From assembly GCA_052143095.1 (NCBI GenBank), contig JBKQTR010000229.1:1-64000 (forward strand): 64,000 nucleotides of DNA. The letters run 5' to 3'. The translations under genes were made by a program, and so were the position numbers. The first letter of the stretch is position 1; each line of letters opens with the position of its first letter. Origin of the DNA: DAHUYF01 sp052143095 (GTDB lineage Bacteria; Pseudomonadota; Alphaproteobacteria; ATCC43930; CGMCC-115725). Shown here one piece after another: positions 53,902 to 62,606 of the stretch. The notes under the pieces were generated by a model, which ran no database searches, was not told the origin of the DNA, and was given only the letters and a program-made list of their open reading frames with translations.

Positions 53902-55074
53902 TTAAAAACCGGTTTCATGCGCGCTTTTCCCGGGATTTGCCGCTGAAATCAGCGCTAAGAGCGCGAAAACGCCGCCGAGAGCCTCGAATCCGGCGCCGGC
54001 GACGTAAAGCGGGACGTAGCTGTGCAGCAGGCCATAGGCAAAGGCCATGGCATAGGCGCCCAGCGCCTGGAACAAGCCGAAGACCAGGGTGGCGAAGCCC
54101 CAGGCGCGGGTCTGCAGGCCCGGCGCGACGAGCACGGTGATGCGCGCGGCGCACAAGGCGGCGATGCCGGGGGTGAGCGCGCCGGCCAGCAGCGAGGAGA
54201 TCGCCAGGAACGGCGGGGAGGTGAGCAGGCTCGGCAGCAGCACGGCGAGGCACTTCACGGCAAAAGCCAGGATCAGCGCGCGGCCGAGCCCGATGCCGTC
54301 GCCGATCCGCCCGGCCAGCGCCGGCCCGACCGCGGCACCCACCCCCAGCAGCAGCCATTGCGCGGCGCCGGCGGCGGTGCCGAGCCCGAGCGAGCGGGCG
54401 ATATAGTCGACCCAGAACAAATTGTGCGGCACGAAGCCGACCCCGTCCATGCCGAAGGCCAGCGCCACCAGCCCGGCGGCGCGGCCGACCCGCGCCCGGG
54501 CGGCGAGCCGCGGGGCGATCACGACGTCGCCGCGCCAGCGCCGCCAGGTCGCCAGCGTGGCAAAGAGCGCGCCCAGCGCCAGCGCCGCCCAGACCCCGGC
54601 GAGGTTCCAGGCGGCCAGCGGCGGCACCAGCAGGCTGGACAAGGCGATGCCGGCGCCGACCCCGGCATAGATAACGCCGCCATGCCGGCCGCGCTCGCCC
54701 GGCGGCACCTCGGCCAGCAGAAAGCTCGGCGCCAGCACCATCAGGGCCGCGCCGGCGGCGCCGGCGAGGAAGCGCCAGGGAAAATACCACCAAAACCCGC
54801 CCGGCCAGACGCAGGCGGCGAGGCCGATGATCGACAGCACGAAGCAGCCGCGGATGGCGCGGGTGAGACCGGTCAGCCCGGCCAAAGGCGCGGCGCTGGC
54901 GGCGCCGGCGAGATAGCCCGCGAGATTGGCGGCGCCGAGATAAGCGGCCCCGGTCTCGCTCACCACCCCGGCGCCGATCATGAAGGGGATGAGCGGGGTA
55001 TAAGCGAAGCGGCAGAGGCCGACACCGTCCAAGGTCGCGAGCAGGCCGGGCCAGGATTGGCGCCACCACCGCAT
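53902..55074 (-). CDS. MFS transporter, YbfB/YjiJ-like
   Basis: 390 residues with about 12 hydrophobic segments. The N-terminus (LATLDGVGLCRFAYTPLIPFMI) and GAANLAGYLAGA are typical of the YbfB/YjiJ branch, which includes poorly defined organic-solute permeases. It runs opposite to mnmE and mnmG, which it separates. ATG at 55072-55074; 182 nt to mnmG with a parS in between. Base composition matches the host, so any transfer is not recent. Confidence 0.86.
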   Translation of the reverse strand: MRWWRQSWPGLLATLDGVGLCRFAYTPLIPFMIGAGVVSETGAAYLGAANLAGYLAGAASAAPLAGLTGLTRAIRGCFVLSIIGLAACVWPGGFWWYFPWRFLAGAAGAALMVLAPSFLLAEVPPGERGRHGGVIYAGVGAGIALSSLLVPPLAAWNLAGVWAALALGALFATLATWRRWRGDVVIAPRLAARARVGRAAGLVALAFGMDGVGFVPHNLFWVDYIARSLGLGTAAGAAQWLLLGVGAAVGPALAGRIGDGIGLGRALILAFAVKCLAVLLPSLLTSPPFLAISSLLAGALTPGIAALCAARITVLVAPGLQTRAWGFATLVFGLFQALGAYAMAFAYGLLHSYVPLYVAGAGFEALGGVFALLALISAANPGKSAHETGF

Positions 55075-55168
55075 CGGCGTCTCCTTCAGGGATGTCCGCT
55101 CATGCGCCGCACGATCATTGATGTCAATAGCTAGAGGTGCGGACCCGGTATCCCCTAGATGCAGGGTA

Positions 55169-55184
55169 ATGTTTCACGTGAAAC
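55169..55184. promoter_or_regulatory. parS centromere site 1 (perfect)
   Basis: TGTTTCACGTGAAACA, an exact match to the consensus ParB-binding parS. It lies 72 nt upstream of mnmG, in the gap behind the divergent MFS gene. Confidence 0.95.
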
Positions 55185-55255
55185 ATTCACAGGGCTTGGG
55201 ATAAGTCGGGCGGTTCGGCTTGCGGCGCCGCCTCCACACTTCTATAAAATGCGGC

Positions 55256-57118
55256 ATGTCCTTCGATCTCATCGTCATCGGCGGCGGCCATGCCGGCTGC
55301 GAGGCCGCTGCGGCCGCGGCTCGGCTCGGCGCCCGCACCCTGCTGCTGACCCATAAACGCGAGACCATCGGCGAAATGTCCTGCAATCCCGCCATTGGCG
55401 GGCTGGCGAAAGGGCATCTGGTGCGCGAGATCGACGCGTTGGACGGTATCATGGGCCGTGCCATCGATCGCGCCGGGATCCAGTTCCGCCTGCTCAACCG
55501 CAGCAAAGGCCCAGCGGTGCGGGGACCCCGGGCGCAGGCCGACCGCAAGCTTTACCGCCAGGCCGTGCTCGCGCTGCTCGTTGCGCAGCCGAACCTAACC
55601 ATCCGCGCCGCGGCCGCGGAGGATCTGTGCCTCGACGCCGGCGGCGCCATTGCCGGCGTGGTCACTTCCGCAGGCGAAACGATCGCCACCGGGCGCGTGG
55701 TGCTGACCACCGGCACCTTCCTGCGCGGCCTTATTCATATCGGCAGCGAGACGATTGCGGCGGGCCGCGTCGGCGAGGCGCCGTCGGTCGGCCTTTCCGC
55801 CACGCTCGCCCGCGCCGGCTTCGCGCTGGGCCGGCTCAAGACCGGGACGCCGCCGCGGCTCGACGGCAAGACGATCGACTGGCGGGGGCTCGAGGCGCAG
55901 CCGGGCGACGACCCGCCAGTGCCGTTTTCCTTCCTGACCGAGCGCATCACCACGCCGCAGCGCCCGTGCCACATCACCGCGACCACGCCCGAGACCCATG
56001 CGGTGATCCGCGGCAGCCTGCATCTCTCGCCGATCTATTCCGGCCAGATCGAAGGAGTGGGGCCGCGCTACTGCCCGTCGATCGAGGACAAGGTGGTGCG
56101 GTTCGCCGAGCGCGAGCGCCACCAGATCTTTCTGGAGCCCGAAGGCCTCGATGACGACACGATCTATCCCAACGGCATCTCCACCTCGCTGCCGCGCGAC
56201 GTGCAGGCGGCGCTGCTCAAGACCATCCCAGGGCTCGAACGGGCGGCGATGACGCGGCCGGGCTATGCCATCGAGTATGATTTCATCGATCCGCGCGAGC
56301 TCCGGCCGAGTCTCGAGACCCGTCGGGTGAAAGGCCTGTTCCTGGCCGGCCAGATCAACGGCACCACCGGCTATGAAGAAGCGGCGGCGCAGGGTCTGGT
56401 GGCAGGGCTCAACGCCGCACTCTCGGCGGCGGGGAGCGAGGCGATGCTGCTCGACCGCGCCAGCTCCTATATCGGCGTGCTGATCGACGATCTCGTCAGC
56501 CGCGGCACCACCGAGCCCTATCGCATGTTCACCTCGCGCGCCGAATACCGGCTGGTGCTGCGTGCCGACAATGCCGACCAGCGGCTGACCGCGCTTGGCG
56601 AGCGGCTCGGCTGCGTCGGGCTGGAGCGGGCGCGGGCCTTCGCGCAGAAGCGCCACGCGCTCGAGCAGGGCAGGGAATTGCTGCGGCGCGTCTCGATGAC
56701 CCCCTCGGCGCTCCGGGCGAGGGGCTTCGCGGTCAATGCCGATGGGGTGAAGCGCAGTGCCGCCGAGCTGTTGGGCTATCCCGGGCTGGACATGACGGCG
56801 CTGGCGCTTCTATGGCCGGAGCTGGCGGCGATCCCGCAGGGAATCGTCGAGCAGCTCGAGATCGATGCGCGCTATGCCGGCTATATCGAGCGGCAAGAGG
56901 CGGATATCCGCGCTTTCCGCCGCGACGAGGCGCTGCTTCTGCCGCGCGACCTCGATTACGACGCGGTCGGCAGCCTTTCCAGCGAGATTCGCGCCAAGCT
57001 GCGCAGCGTCCAGCCCGAGACGTTGGGGGCGGCGGCGCGGGTTTCCGGCGTCACCCCAGCGGCGCTGGTGGCGCTGCTGCGCTTCGTCCGCCGCAACCCC
57101 GTGGCCGCCGGGGTGTAG
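55256..57118 (+). CDS. mnmG: tRNA uridine 5-carboxymethylaminomethyl modification enzyme MnmG
   Basis: 620 residues. FAD-dependent partner of MnmE. FAD-binding VIGGGHAGCEAAAAAARLG at residue 7, CNPAIGGLAKGHLVREIDALDG near 45, RTGTP-type segment LKTGTPPRLDG, GLFLAGQINGTTGYEEAAAQGLVAG near 365, and the C-terminal helical domain. ATG at 55256 (MSFDLIV); the 12-residue upstream frame is rejected. rsmG follows after 3 nt. Confidence 0.97.
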   Translation: MSFDLIVIGGGHAGCEAAAAAARLGARTLLLTHKRETIGEMSCNPAIGGLAKGHLVREIDALDGIMGRAIDRAGIQFRLLNRSKGPAVRGPRAQADRKLYRQAVLALLVAQPNLTIRAAAAEDLCLDAGGAIAGVVTSAGETIATGRVVLTTGTFLRGLIHIGSETIAAGRVGEAPSVGLSATLARAGFALGRLKTGTPPRLDGKTIDWRGLEAQPGDDPPVPFSFLTERITTPQRPCHITATTPETHAVIRGSLHLSPIYSGQIEGVGPRYCPSIEDKVVRFAERERHQIFLEPEGLDDDTIYPNGISTSLPRDVQAALLKTIPGLERAAMTRPGYAIEYDFIDPRELRPSLETRRVKGLFLAGQINGTTGYEEAAAQGLVAGLNAALSAAGSEAMLLDRASSYIGVLIDDLVSRGTTEPYRMFTSRAEYRLVLRADNADQRLTALGERLGCVGLERARAFAQKRHALEQGRELLRRVSMTPSALRARGFAVNADGVKRSAAELLGYPGLDMTALALLWPELAAIPQGIVEQLEIDARYAGYIERQEADIRAFRRDEALLLPRDLDYDAVGSLSSEIRAKLRSVQPETLGAAARVSGVTPAALVALLRFVRRNPVAAGV

Positions 57119-57121
57119 GTC

Positions 57122-57784
57122 ATGGCCGGGCCAAGCCGCGCGCCCCTGGGGATGGCGGGCTTCGCCAAGCTCACCGGCGTTTCACGTGAAACACTAGACC
57201 GGTTGGCCAAGTATGTAGAATTGCTTAACTCCTGGACGCGCCGAATTAACCTTGTGGGGCGCGACACCATGGGCGACGTCTGGCGGCGCCATATTCTCGA
57301 TTCCGCCCAGCTCTTTCCCCTGATCCCGCGCGAGGCGCGCAAGCTGGTGGATCTCGGCAGCGGCGCCGGGCTGCCGGGGCTGATCCTGGCCATCATGGGG
57401 GTGCCTGAGGTCCATCTCATCGAATCCGATGGGCGCAAGGCGGTGTTCCTGCGCGAGGCGGTGCGCATCACCGAGGCGCGGGCGGTCATTCACGCCCAGC
57501 GAATCGACCGCGTCCCCGGTTTTGACGCCGATGTCGTCACCGCGCGGGCGCTCGCGCCGCTGTCGGAGCTGTTGGCGATTTCCGAGCGCTTTCTGGCGCC
57601 GCAGACTTTGTGCCTCTTCCTCAAAGGGCGTATGGTTGAGGAAGAATTGACGGAAGCAGCCAAAACATGGCATACCCGGCTCGACCGCCAGCCCAGCCTG
57701 ACCGACCCGTCCGGTTGCATCTTGCGCTTGGAGGCTATCGCCCGTGACCCTAGCGCCGGTACATCTCGACTCGCCCGTCCCTGA
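57122..57784 (+). CDS. rsmG: 16S rRNA (guanine527-N7)-methyltransferase
   Basis: 220 residues. SAM-dependent methylation of 16S rRNA G527. RRINLVGRDTMGDVWRRHILDSAQLFPLI, SAM loop VDLGSGAGLPGLILAIM near residue 78, and VVTARALAPLSELLAI near 140. A parS site (57178-57193) is embedded in the codons for GVSRET. It overlaps parA by 41 nt. Confidence 0.96.
   Translation: MAGPSRAPLGMAGFAKLTGVSRETLDRLAKYVELLNSWTRRINLVGRDTMGDVWRRHILDSAQLFPLIPREARKLVDLGSGAGLPGLILAIMGVPEVHLIESDGRKAVFLREAVRITEARAVIHAQRIDRVPGFDADVVTARALAPLSELLAISERFLAPQTLCLFLKGRMVEEELTEAAKTWHTRLDRQPSLTDPSGCILRLEAIARDPSAGTSRLARP
57178..57193. promoter_or_regulatory. parS centromere site 2, inside rsmG
   Basis: CGTTTCACGTGAAACA, 15 of 16 to the parS consensus (first base differs). 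It is located in the rsmG coding sequence, 2 kb from site 1 and about 550 bp before parA. Confidence 0.9.
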
Positions 57785-58577
57785 CGCGGCGCCGTTGCCG
57801 CGCATCATCGCCATCGCCAATCAGAAGGGTGGGGTGGGCAAGACCACGACGGCGATCAATCTGGCAACCGCCTTGGCCGCGGTGGACAAGCGGGTGCTAT
57901 TGCTCGATCTCGACCCGCAAGGCAATGCCAGCACCGGCCTCGGCATCTCGCGCCAGTCGCGCTCGGTCACCTCCTATCAGGTGCTGATCGGCGAGCAGCC
58001 GGTCGGTGCGGCGATCGTGCCGACCAAGGTCCCACACTTATTTGTAGTCCCGGCTTCCGTTGACCTCTCCGGCGCGGAGATCGAGCTGGTGAGCGCCGAG
58101 CAGCGCGAGTACAAGCTGCGCCAGGCGTTGGCCGCAAGCGCGCTGCCTTATGATTACGTGCTGATCGACTGTCCGCCCTCGCTCGGCCTGCTGACCCTCA
58201 ATGCGCTGGTCGCGGCACAAGCGGTGCTAGTGCCGCTTCAGTGCGAATTCTATGCTTTGGAAGGGCTGAGCCATCTCGTGCGCACCATCGAGCGCGTCAA
58301 GCGACACTTGAATCCGAGCCTGGAGATTCAAGGAGTTGTGTTGACTATGTTCGATAAACGCAACAACTTGAGCGATCTGGTCGCAGCCGATGTACGCGGG
58401 CATTTCGGCGACAAGGTCTACGACACCGTCATCCCGCGCAATGTCCGCATCTCCGAAGCGCCGTCCCATGGCAAGCCGGTGCTGCTCTATGACATCCGCT
58501 GCCCGGGCTCGCAGGCTTATGTCCATCTCGCCGGCGAGGTGCTGCGGCGCGAGCGGATCCGGCTCAGCGCGGCATGA
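57744..58577 (+). CDS. parA: Chromosome partitioning ATPase ParA
   Basis: 277 residues. Deviant Walker A NQKGGVGKTTTAINLATAL near residue 26, LLDLDPQGNASTGLG, and IDCPPSLGLLTLNAL near 140. Drives segregation of the origin by ParB-parS. GTG start at 57744 overlapping rsmG. Its stop overlaps parB by 4 nt. Confidence 0.97.
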   Translation: MTLAPVHLDSPVPDAAPLPRIIAIANQKGGVGKTTTAINLATALAAVDKRVLLLDLDPQGNASTGLGISRQSRSVTSYQVLIGEQPVGAAIVPTKVPHLFVVPASVDLSGAEIELVSAEQREYKLRQALAASALPYDYVLIDCPPSLGLLTLNALVAAQAVLVPLQCEFYALEGLSHLVRTIERVKRHLNPSLEIQGVVLTMFDKRNNLSDLVAADVRGHFGDKVYDTVIPRNVRISEAPSHGKPVLLYDIRCPGSQAYVHLAGEVLRRERIRLSAA

Positions 58578-59473
58578 GCGAGGATTTGCGCCGCCGCGGA
58601 CTCGGCCGCGGGCTCAGCGCGCTGCTGGGCGAGGAAGGCGGCGAGGGGGCGGTGGCGGAAGCGCCGCGCAGCCCGCGCAGCGTGCCGGTGGAGCTGCTGC
58701 ATCCCGGACGCTATCAGCCGCGGCGCAATTTCGACGCCGAGAGCCAGCAGGCGCTGGTGGAGTCGATCCGCGCCCAAGGCATCCTGCAGCCGTTACTGGT
58801 GCGCCGACATCCCGAGCTCGACGGGCATTACGAGATCGTCGCCGGCGAGCGGCGCTGGCGCGCCGCGCAGGCGGCGCAGCTGCACGAGGTGCCGGTGCTG
58901 CTGCGCGAGCTCGCCGACCGCGAGGCGCTCGAGATCGCGCTGGTGGAGAATGTCCAGCGCCAGGACCTCAACCCGCTCGAAGAGGCCGAAGGCTATCGCC
59001 GCCTGCTCGACGAGTTCCAGCACACGCAAGAGGATCTCGCCCGCGCCGTCGGCAAGAGCCGCAGCCATATCGCCAATCTGCTGCGCCTGCTGGCCTTGCC
59101 CGAGGAGGTGCGCGAGCTCATGCGCGAGGGCCAGCTCACCGCCGGCCATGCGCGCGCGCTGATCGGGCTGGAGAACGCCGTTTCGCTGGCGCGCCAGATT
59201 GTCAAGGCCGGCATGAGCGTGCGCCAGGTCGAGCGCCTGGCACAGGCGCAGCACAAGGACCGGGAGCGGCCGGAGAAACCCGCGAGCCTTGCCGGTCCGC
59301 GCGACCCCGACATGACCGTGCTCGAGCGCGAGCTGACGCAGCTCATGGGGCTCAAGGTGCAGATCGTGTTCAGCGGACAGGGCGGCATCCTGAGCATCCA
59401 TTACCGCACGCTCGAGCAGCTCGACGACGTGCTGCGCCGCCTCAACAACCTGCCGCCGCTGGCGAGCGCGTGA
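58574..59473 (+). CDS. parB: Chromosome partitioning protein ParB (CTPase)
   Basis: 299 residues. Box I region (PVELLHPGRYQPRRNFD) and Box II GERRWRAAQAAQL form the CTP-binding site; ENVQRQDLNPLEEAEGY follows; the helix-turn-helix is at about 155-185 (EDLARAVGKSRSHIANLLRLL); and a C-terminal dimerisation domain. It would load at the two parS sites just upstream. Confidence 0.97.
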   Translation: MSEDLRRRGLGRGLSALLGEEGGEGAVAEAPRSPRSVPVELLHPGRYQPRRNFDAESQQALVESIRAQGILQPLLVRRHPELDGHYEIVAGERRWRAAQAAQLHEVPVLLRELADREALEIALVENVQRQDLNPLEEAEGYRRLLDEFQHTQEDLARAVGKSRSHIANLLRLLALPEEVRELMREGQLTAGHARALIGLENAVSLARQIVKAGMSVRQVERLAQAQHKDRERPEKPASLAGPRDPDMTVLERELTQLMGLKVQIVFSGQGGILSIHYRTLEQLDDVLRRLNNLPPLASA

Positions 59474-59513
59474 GCATCGCGCTGCCGGTCTTTTTCAGCG
59501 ATGGAGCCGTCGC

Positions 59514-60278
59514 GTGCGCCGGCGCATCTTTCTCGCGCTGCCGCTGATCGCGCTGGCGCTGCCGGCGCGCGCCGCCGAGACGATCGGCATCGTGCTGATG
59601 CACGGCAAGGGCGGCACGCCCGACAAGCTCGTCTTCAATCTTGGCGCGGCGCTGGAGCGCGCGGGCTATCTCGTCGAGCGGCCGGAGATGTGCTGGTCGC
59701 AGCGCCGCATCTACGACAAACCCTATCTCGATTGTCTTGCCGAGATCGATGCGGCGGTGGCGACGCTCAAGCGCCGCGGCGCCACCGCCATCGTCGTTGC
59801 CGGCCTCAGCCTCGGCGGCAACGCCGCGCTCGGCTATGGCGCGCGCCATGACCGGCTCAAGGGCATCATCGCCGTCGCGCCAGCGCATTTTCCCGAGCGC
59901 GCGATCAACCGAGCGGAGATCCGCGACAGCCTCGCCCGCGCCGAGCACCTGATCGCCGACGGCAAGGGCGACGAGCGCGAGCAGTTCTCCGACGTCAATG
60001 TCGGCGCGCCGATCTCGGTGCGCGCCACGGCGCAGGCCTATGCGAGCTTCTTTGGCACTGCTTCCGCGGCGATCATTCCTGCCAACGCGGCGAAGCTCAC
60101 GGCGCCGCTGCTCTGGCTGGCCGGCAGCAACGATCCGACGCAGCTCGGTCCCGACTATGCTTTCGCCAAGGCGCCGTCCAACCCGCTCAACCGCTACGTC
60201 GTCTTGCCGTCGGGGCATTTCAATGCCGCCGACGCGGCGGCCGAGCCGGTGCTGGCCTGGCTGAAGGAACTGGAGTGA
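59514..60278 (+). CDS. Secreted alpha/beta hydrolase-like protein
   Basis: 254 residues, Sec signal peptide (MRRRIFLALPLIALALPARA, cut near residue 20). Alpha/beta-hydrolase nucleophile elbow GLSLGGNAALGYGA near residue 103; Asp in WLAGSNDPTQLG near 205 and His in SGHFNAAD near 235 complete a plausible triad. GTG start at 59514. Substrate unknown; an esterase-like role in the periplasm is likely. Confidence 0.84.
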   Translation: MRRRIFLALPLIALALPARAAETIGIVLMHGKGGTPDKLVFNLGAALERAGYLVERPEMCWSQRRIYDKPYLDCLAEIDAAVATLKRRGATAIVVAGLSLGGNAALGYGARHDRLKGIIAVAPAHFPERAINRAEIRDSLARAEHLIADGKGDEREQFSDVNVGAPISVRATAQAYASFFGTASAAIIPANAAKLTAPLLWLAGSNDPTQLGPDYAFAKAPSNPLNRYVVLPSGHFNAADAAAEPVLAWLKELE

Positions 60279-60368
60279 AACGAGATCGTATGCTCTGCGC
60301 CTGAACGTCGTTCGGCGCGGTTGGGCCGCGCCTGCGCATCGGCTAAGCTCGACAAAACCACCGGGAGG

Positions 60369-60518
60369 AGCACCAACTGGCCGCATCCCAACCTCGCCGG
60401 CACCGTGTCCGACGACGGCGCGCTCCTCGACCTCCTCGCCGATTGGGCGCCGGCGCCGGCGCTGCGGCGCAAGATCCTGGTGGAGAATCCGGCGGCGCTT
60501 TACGGCTTTGCGCTCTAA
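60369..60518 (+). pseudogene. C-terminal remnant of an amidohydrolase (PDC hydrolase-like)
   Basis: About 49 codons, TNWPHPN ... DDGALLDLLADWAPAPALRRKILVENPAALYGF, match the end of TIM-barrel amidohydrolases of the 2-pyrone-4,6-dicarboxylate hydrolase type. The N-terminal 200 or more residues are missing. A ribosome-binding-site-like GGGAGGAG (60363-60370) abuts it directly, suggesting an internal deletion that joined the gene leader to its 3' end. Confidence 0.75.
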
Positions 60519-60685
60519 AGGCGTTTGCGCTGCATGGCCGGCGGTGCGTCCTTCGACAGGCGCGCTGTGCGCGCCAGCTCAGGATGTGGAAGGTGATTAA
60601 CGGCAAAAAGAAAATCGCCTCATCCTGAGCGCGAGCGCAGCGAGCAGTCGAAGGACGCACCGAGTCGATCCAGCAGAAACCTGCT
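60519..60685. repeat. Palindromic repeat, family A copy 4 (paired arms)
   Basis: Left arm GTGCGTCCTTCGACAGG, hairpin GGCGCGC/GCGCGCC and CTCAGGATGTGGAAGG; the right arm is its diverged complement ending GTCGAAGGACGCAC. The core AAAATCGCCTCATCCTGAG (60611-60629) is shared with copy 1. Fills the convergent gap between the amidohydrolase remnant and the YjbR-like gene. Confidence 0.85.
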
Positions 60686-61039
60686 CTACTCCACCAGCGC
60701 CGCCAGACGCTTCGGCGCGGTGAGGCGATAGCTGCGCTTGACTACCACCGCCACGTCGCGCCACGCGACGCCGCGGTCGAGCCACATGCCTATCCAGCCC
60801 TTGTGACCGACATAAGGCGGCACGAAGAAGCGCCGGGGATCGGCCTCGACGAGATGCGTCTGATTGCCCGGCGGCGCCTTGCACCACAGCGCCGGCCGGC
60901 CGTCGCCGTCATCGGCAATGTGCATGGCGAAGATCTTGTCGCGCACGCGGAAGGTCTTCTCCTCCCAGGTCTCGCGCTCCTCCGCCTCGGGCAGGCCGAG
61001 GCAGATGCGGCGCAGCGGGGCAAGACCGCGCCTCGCCAT
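60686..61039 (-). CDS. MmcQ/YjbR-family protein
   Basis: 117 residues of the CyaY-like-fold MmcQ/YjbR family, whose role is not established. Seen: ICLGLPEAEERETWEEKTFRVRDKIFAMH, LWCKAPPGNQTHLVEADPRRFFVPPYVGHKGWIGMWL and a C-terminal helix. ATG at 61037-61039. Six nt downstream of holA, same strand. Confidence 0.88.
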   Translation of the reverse strand: MARRGLAPLRRICLGLPEAEERETWEEKTFRVRDKIFAMHIADDGDGRPALWCKAPPGNQTHLVEADPRRFFVPPYVGHKGWIGMWLDRGVAWRDVAVVVKRSYRLTAPKRLAALVE

Positions 61040-61045
61040 CGCGCG

Positions 61046-62074
61046 CTAGCGGCGCGCCGCGGCGCGGCGGGCGATGCGCAGCAGCGCGTCGCGGCATACC
61101 GCTTCCGGCGGCAGGCCGGTGCGCTTGGCGTTGAGCTCGGCCTGCAGCAGCAGCTCCAACGCCTGGCGCGCGCGCTGCTCCGGCCAGAGGCGAAGCTGGC
61201 GGCGGAAACGATCCTGCAGCTTGAAGAAGAGCGGCGGGCGCAGGCTCTTCATCGTCTCCTCCTCGCTCATGCCGGTGGCGAGCCGCGCCTGGGCGAGATG
61301 GAGACGCTGGAAATGCCGCATCAGCGCGCGCAGCACCGAGACCGGCATCTCGCCTTCCTGAAATGCCCGCGCCAGCGCACGCTCGAGCGCCGGCGCGTCG
61401 CCGTCGGCGGCGGCGAAGACGACGTCGTCGACGCTGAGCTGGGCGCTGTCGCCGACCGCGTCGCTCGCCTCGGCGAGCCCGACCTTGCCCTTGTCGCCGA
61501 CATAAAGCGCGAGCTTCTCCAGCTCGCGCCGGCTCAGCATCCGGTCGCCGCCGAGATGCTCGGCGAGATAGGCCAGCGCCTCGCCCGAGACGGCGATGCC
61601 GCGCGCGCCCAGCACCTCGCGCACGAGCTCCTCCAGCGCGCGGCGGTCGTCGCTGTAGCAGGCGATGGCGGCGGCATTGCCGGCGCTCTCGAAGGCGCGG
61701 CGCAGGCTCGAGCGCTGGGCGAGCTCGCCCGCCTCGACGATGGTGACGCTGTCGCCCGGCGGCGGGTCCGCGAGAAAGCGCTCGAACAGCGCGCCGACGC
61801 CGTCGCCGGCCTCGCGCACGCGCAGCAGCCGCCGGCCGCCGGTGAGCGACAGCGCCGCCGCCTCGTCATTGAGCCGCGCCGGATCGGCGGCGAGTGCCCC
61901 GGCGGTGAGATCGCTGACGCGGAAGGCGTCCCTAAGATCGCCGGCGACGGTCAGCGACAGCCGGTCGGCGCGCTCGCGCACCAGCCCGGCATCGGCGCCG
62001 TAGAACAGCGCGGCGCGGATCGCCGCGTCGGGCTTGGCGAGGAAGGCGGCGAGGCGCGCCGGCGGCAGCTTCAC
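61046..62074 (-). CDS. holA: DNA polymerase III, delta subunit
   Basis: 342 residues. Clamp-loader wrench subunit. LFYGADAGLVRERADRL near residue 28, RLLRVREAGDGV, AYLAEHLGGDRMLSRRELEKLALY near 175 and ALMRHFQRLHLAQARL near 250 fit the family. GTG start at 62072-62074 (VKLPPARLAAFLAKPD); longer frames are an Arg-rich artefact through lptE. leuS-lptE-holA is a conserved order. Confidence 0.94.
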   Translation of the reverse strand: MKLPPARLAAFLAKPDAAIRAALFYGADAGLVRERADRLSLTVAGDLRDAFRVSDLTAGALAADPARLNDEAAALSLTGGRRLLRVREAGDGVGALFERFLADPPPGDSVTIVEAGELAQRSSLRRAFESAGNAAAIACYSDDRRALEELVREVLGARGIAVSGEALAYLAEHLGGDRMLSRRELEKLALYVGDKGKVGLAEASDAVGDSAQLSVDDVVFAAADGDAPALERALARAFQEGEMPVSVLRALMRHFQRLHLAQARLATGMSEEETMKSLRPPLFFKLQDRFRRQLRLWPEQRARQALELLLQAELNAKRTGLPPEAVCRDALLRIARRAAARR

Positions 62075-62081
62075 GCGGGGC

Positions 62082-62606
62082 TCAGCCCGCGCTCTTCTGC
62101 GCCGCCTTCGGCAGGTCGCGCAGGAAGAGGCTGAGCCGCGTGCGGATCTCGGCGGTGAGGTCGCGCACGGTGCGCGTGCGCGCATCCTCTTCGGCGACCT
62201 CGGCGGCGTAGGCATCCTCGGGGATGTTGAAATCGGCGGTCGATTGCGCGCGCGAGGTGTAGGCCGTCTTGTTGCCCTCGATCAGGACGAGCCTGAGCCC
62301 GGCGTAGGCATCGACGCGGCCGCGCACCGAAGTGTTGTCCGCCTGGATGCCGAGATCAACGCGCGTGACCTGCAGCGTGACGTAGAGCTTGTAGCGCTCC
62401 TTGACGGCAAGGCCTTGCGGGTTGAGCACCTCGCGCAGCGACAGCTCGAGCTGCTGGCCGACGCGGTTGCGGATCGGCGCCACGGAGATCGCCGCGAGCT
62501 CGGGCGCAGCGATCTCCTGCTCCTCCTCGCTGTACATCGGATGGAAGCCGCAGCCCGCGAGCGGCAGCAGCAGCAGCCCGGCAAGCGCGCGCCTAGACCA
62601 CGACAT
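62082..62606 (-). CDS. lptE: LPS-assembly lipoprotein LptE
   Basis: 174 residues. Outer-membrane lipoprotein that plugs and assists LptD. Lipobox LLPLAGCGFHPMY with Cys at about residue 18; ISVAPIRNRVGQQLELSLREVLNP and the IRTRLSLFL end are typical. ATG at 62604-62606, overlapping the leuS stop by 14 nt. Confidence 0.93.
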   Translation of the reverse strand: MSWSRRALAGLLLLPLAGCGFHPMYSEEEQEIAAPELAAISVAPIRNRVGQQLELSLREVLNPQGLAVKERYKLYVTLQVTRVDLGIQADNTSVRGRVDAYAGLRLVLIEGNKTAYTSRAQSTADFNIPEDAYAAEVAEEDARTRTVRDLTAEIRTRLSLFLRDLPKAAQKSAG

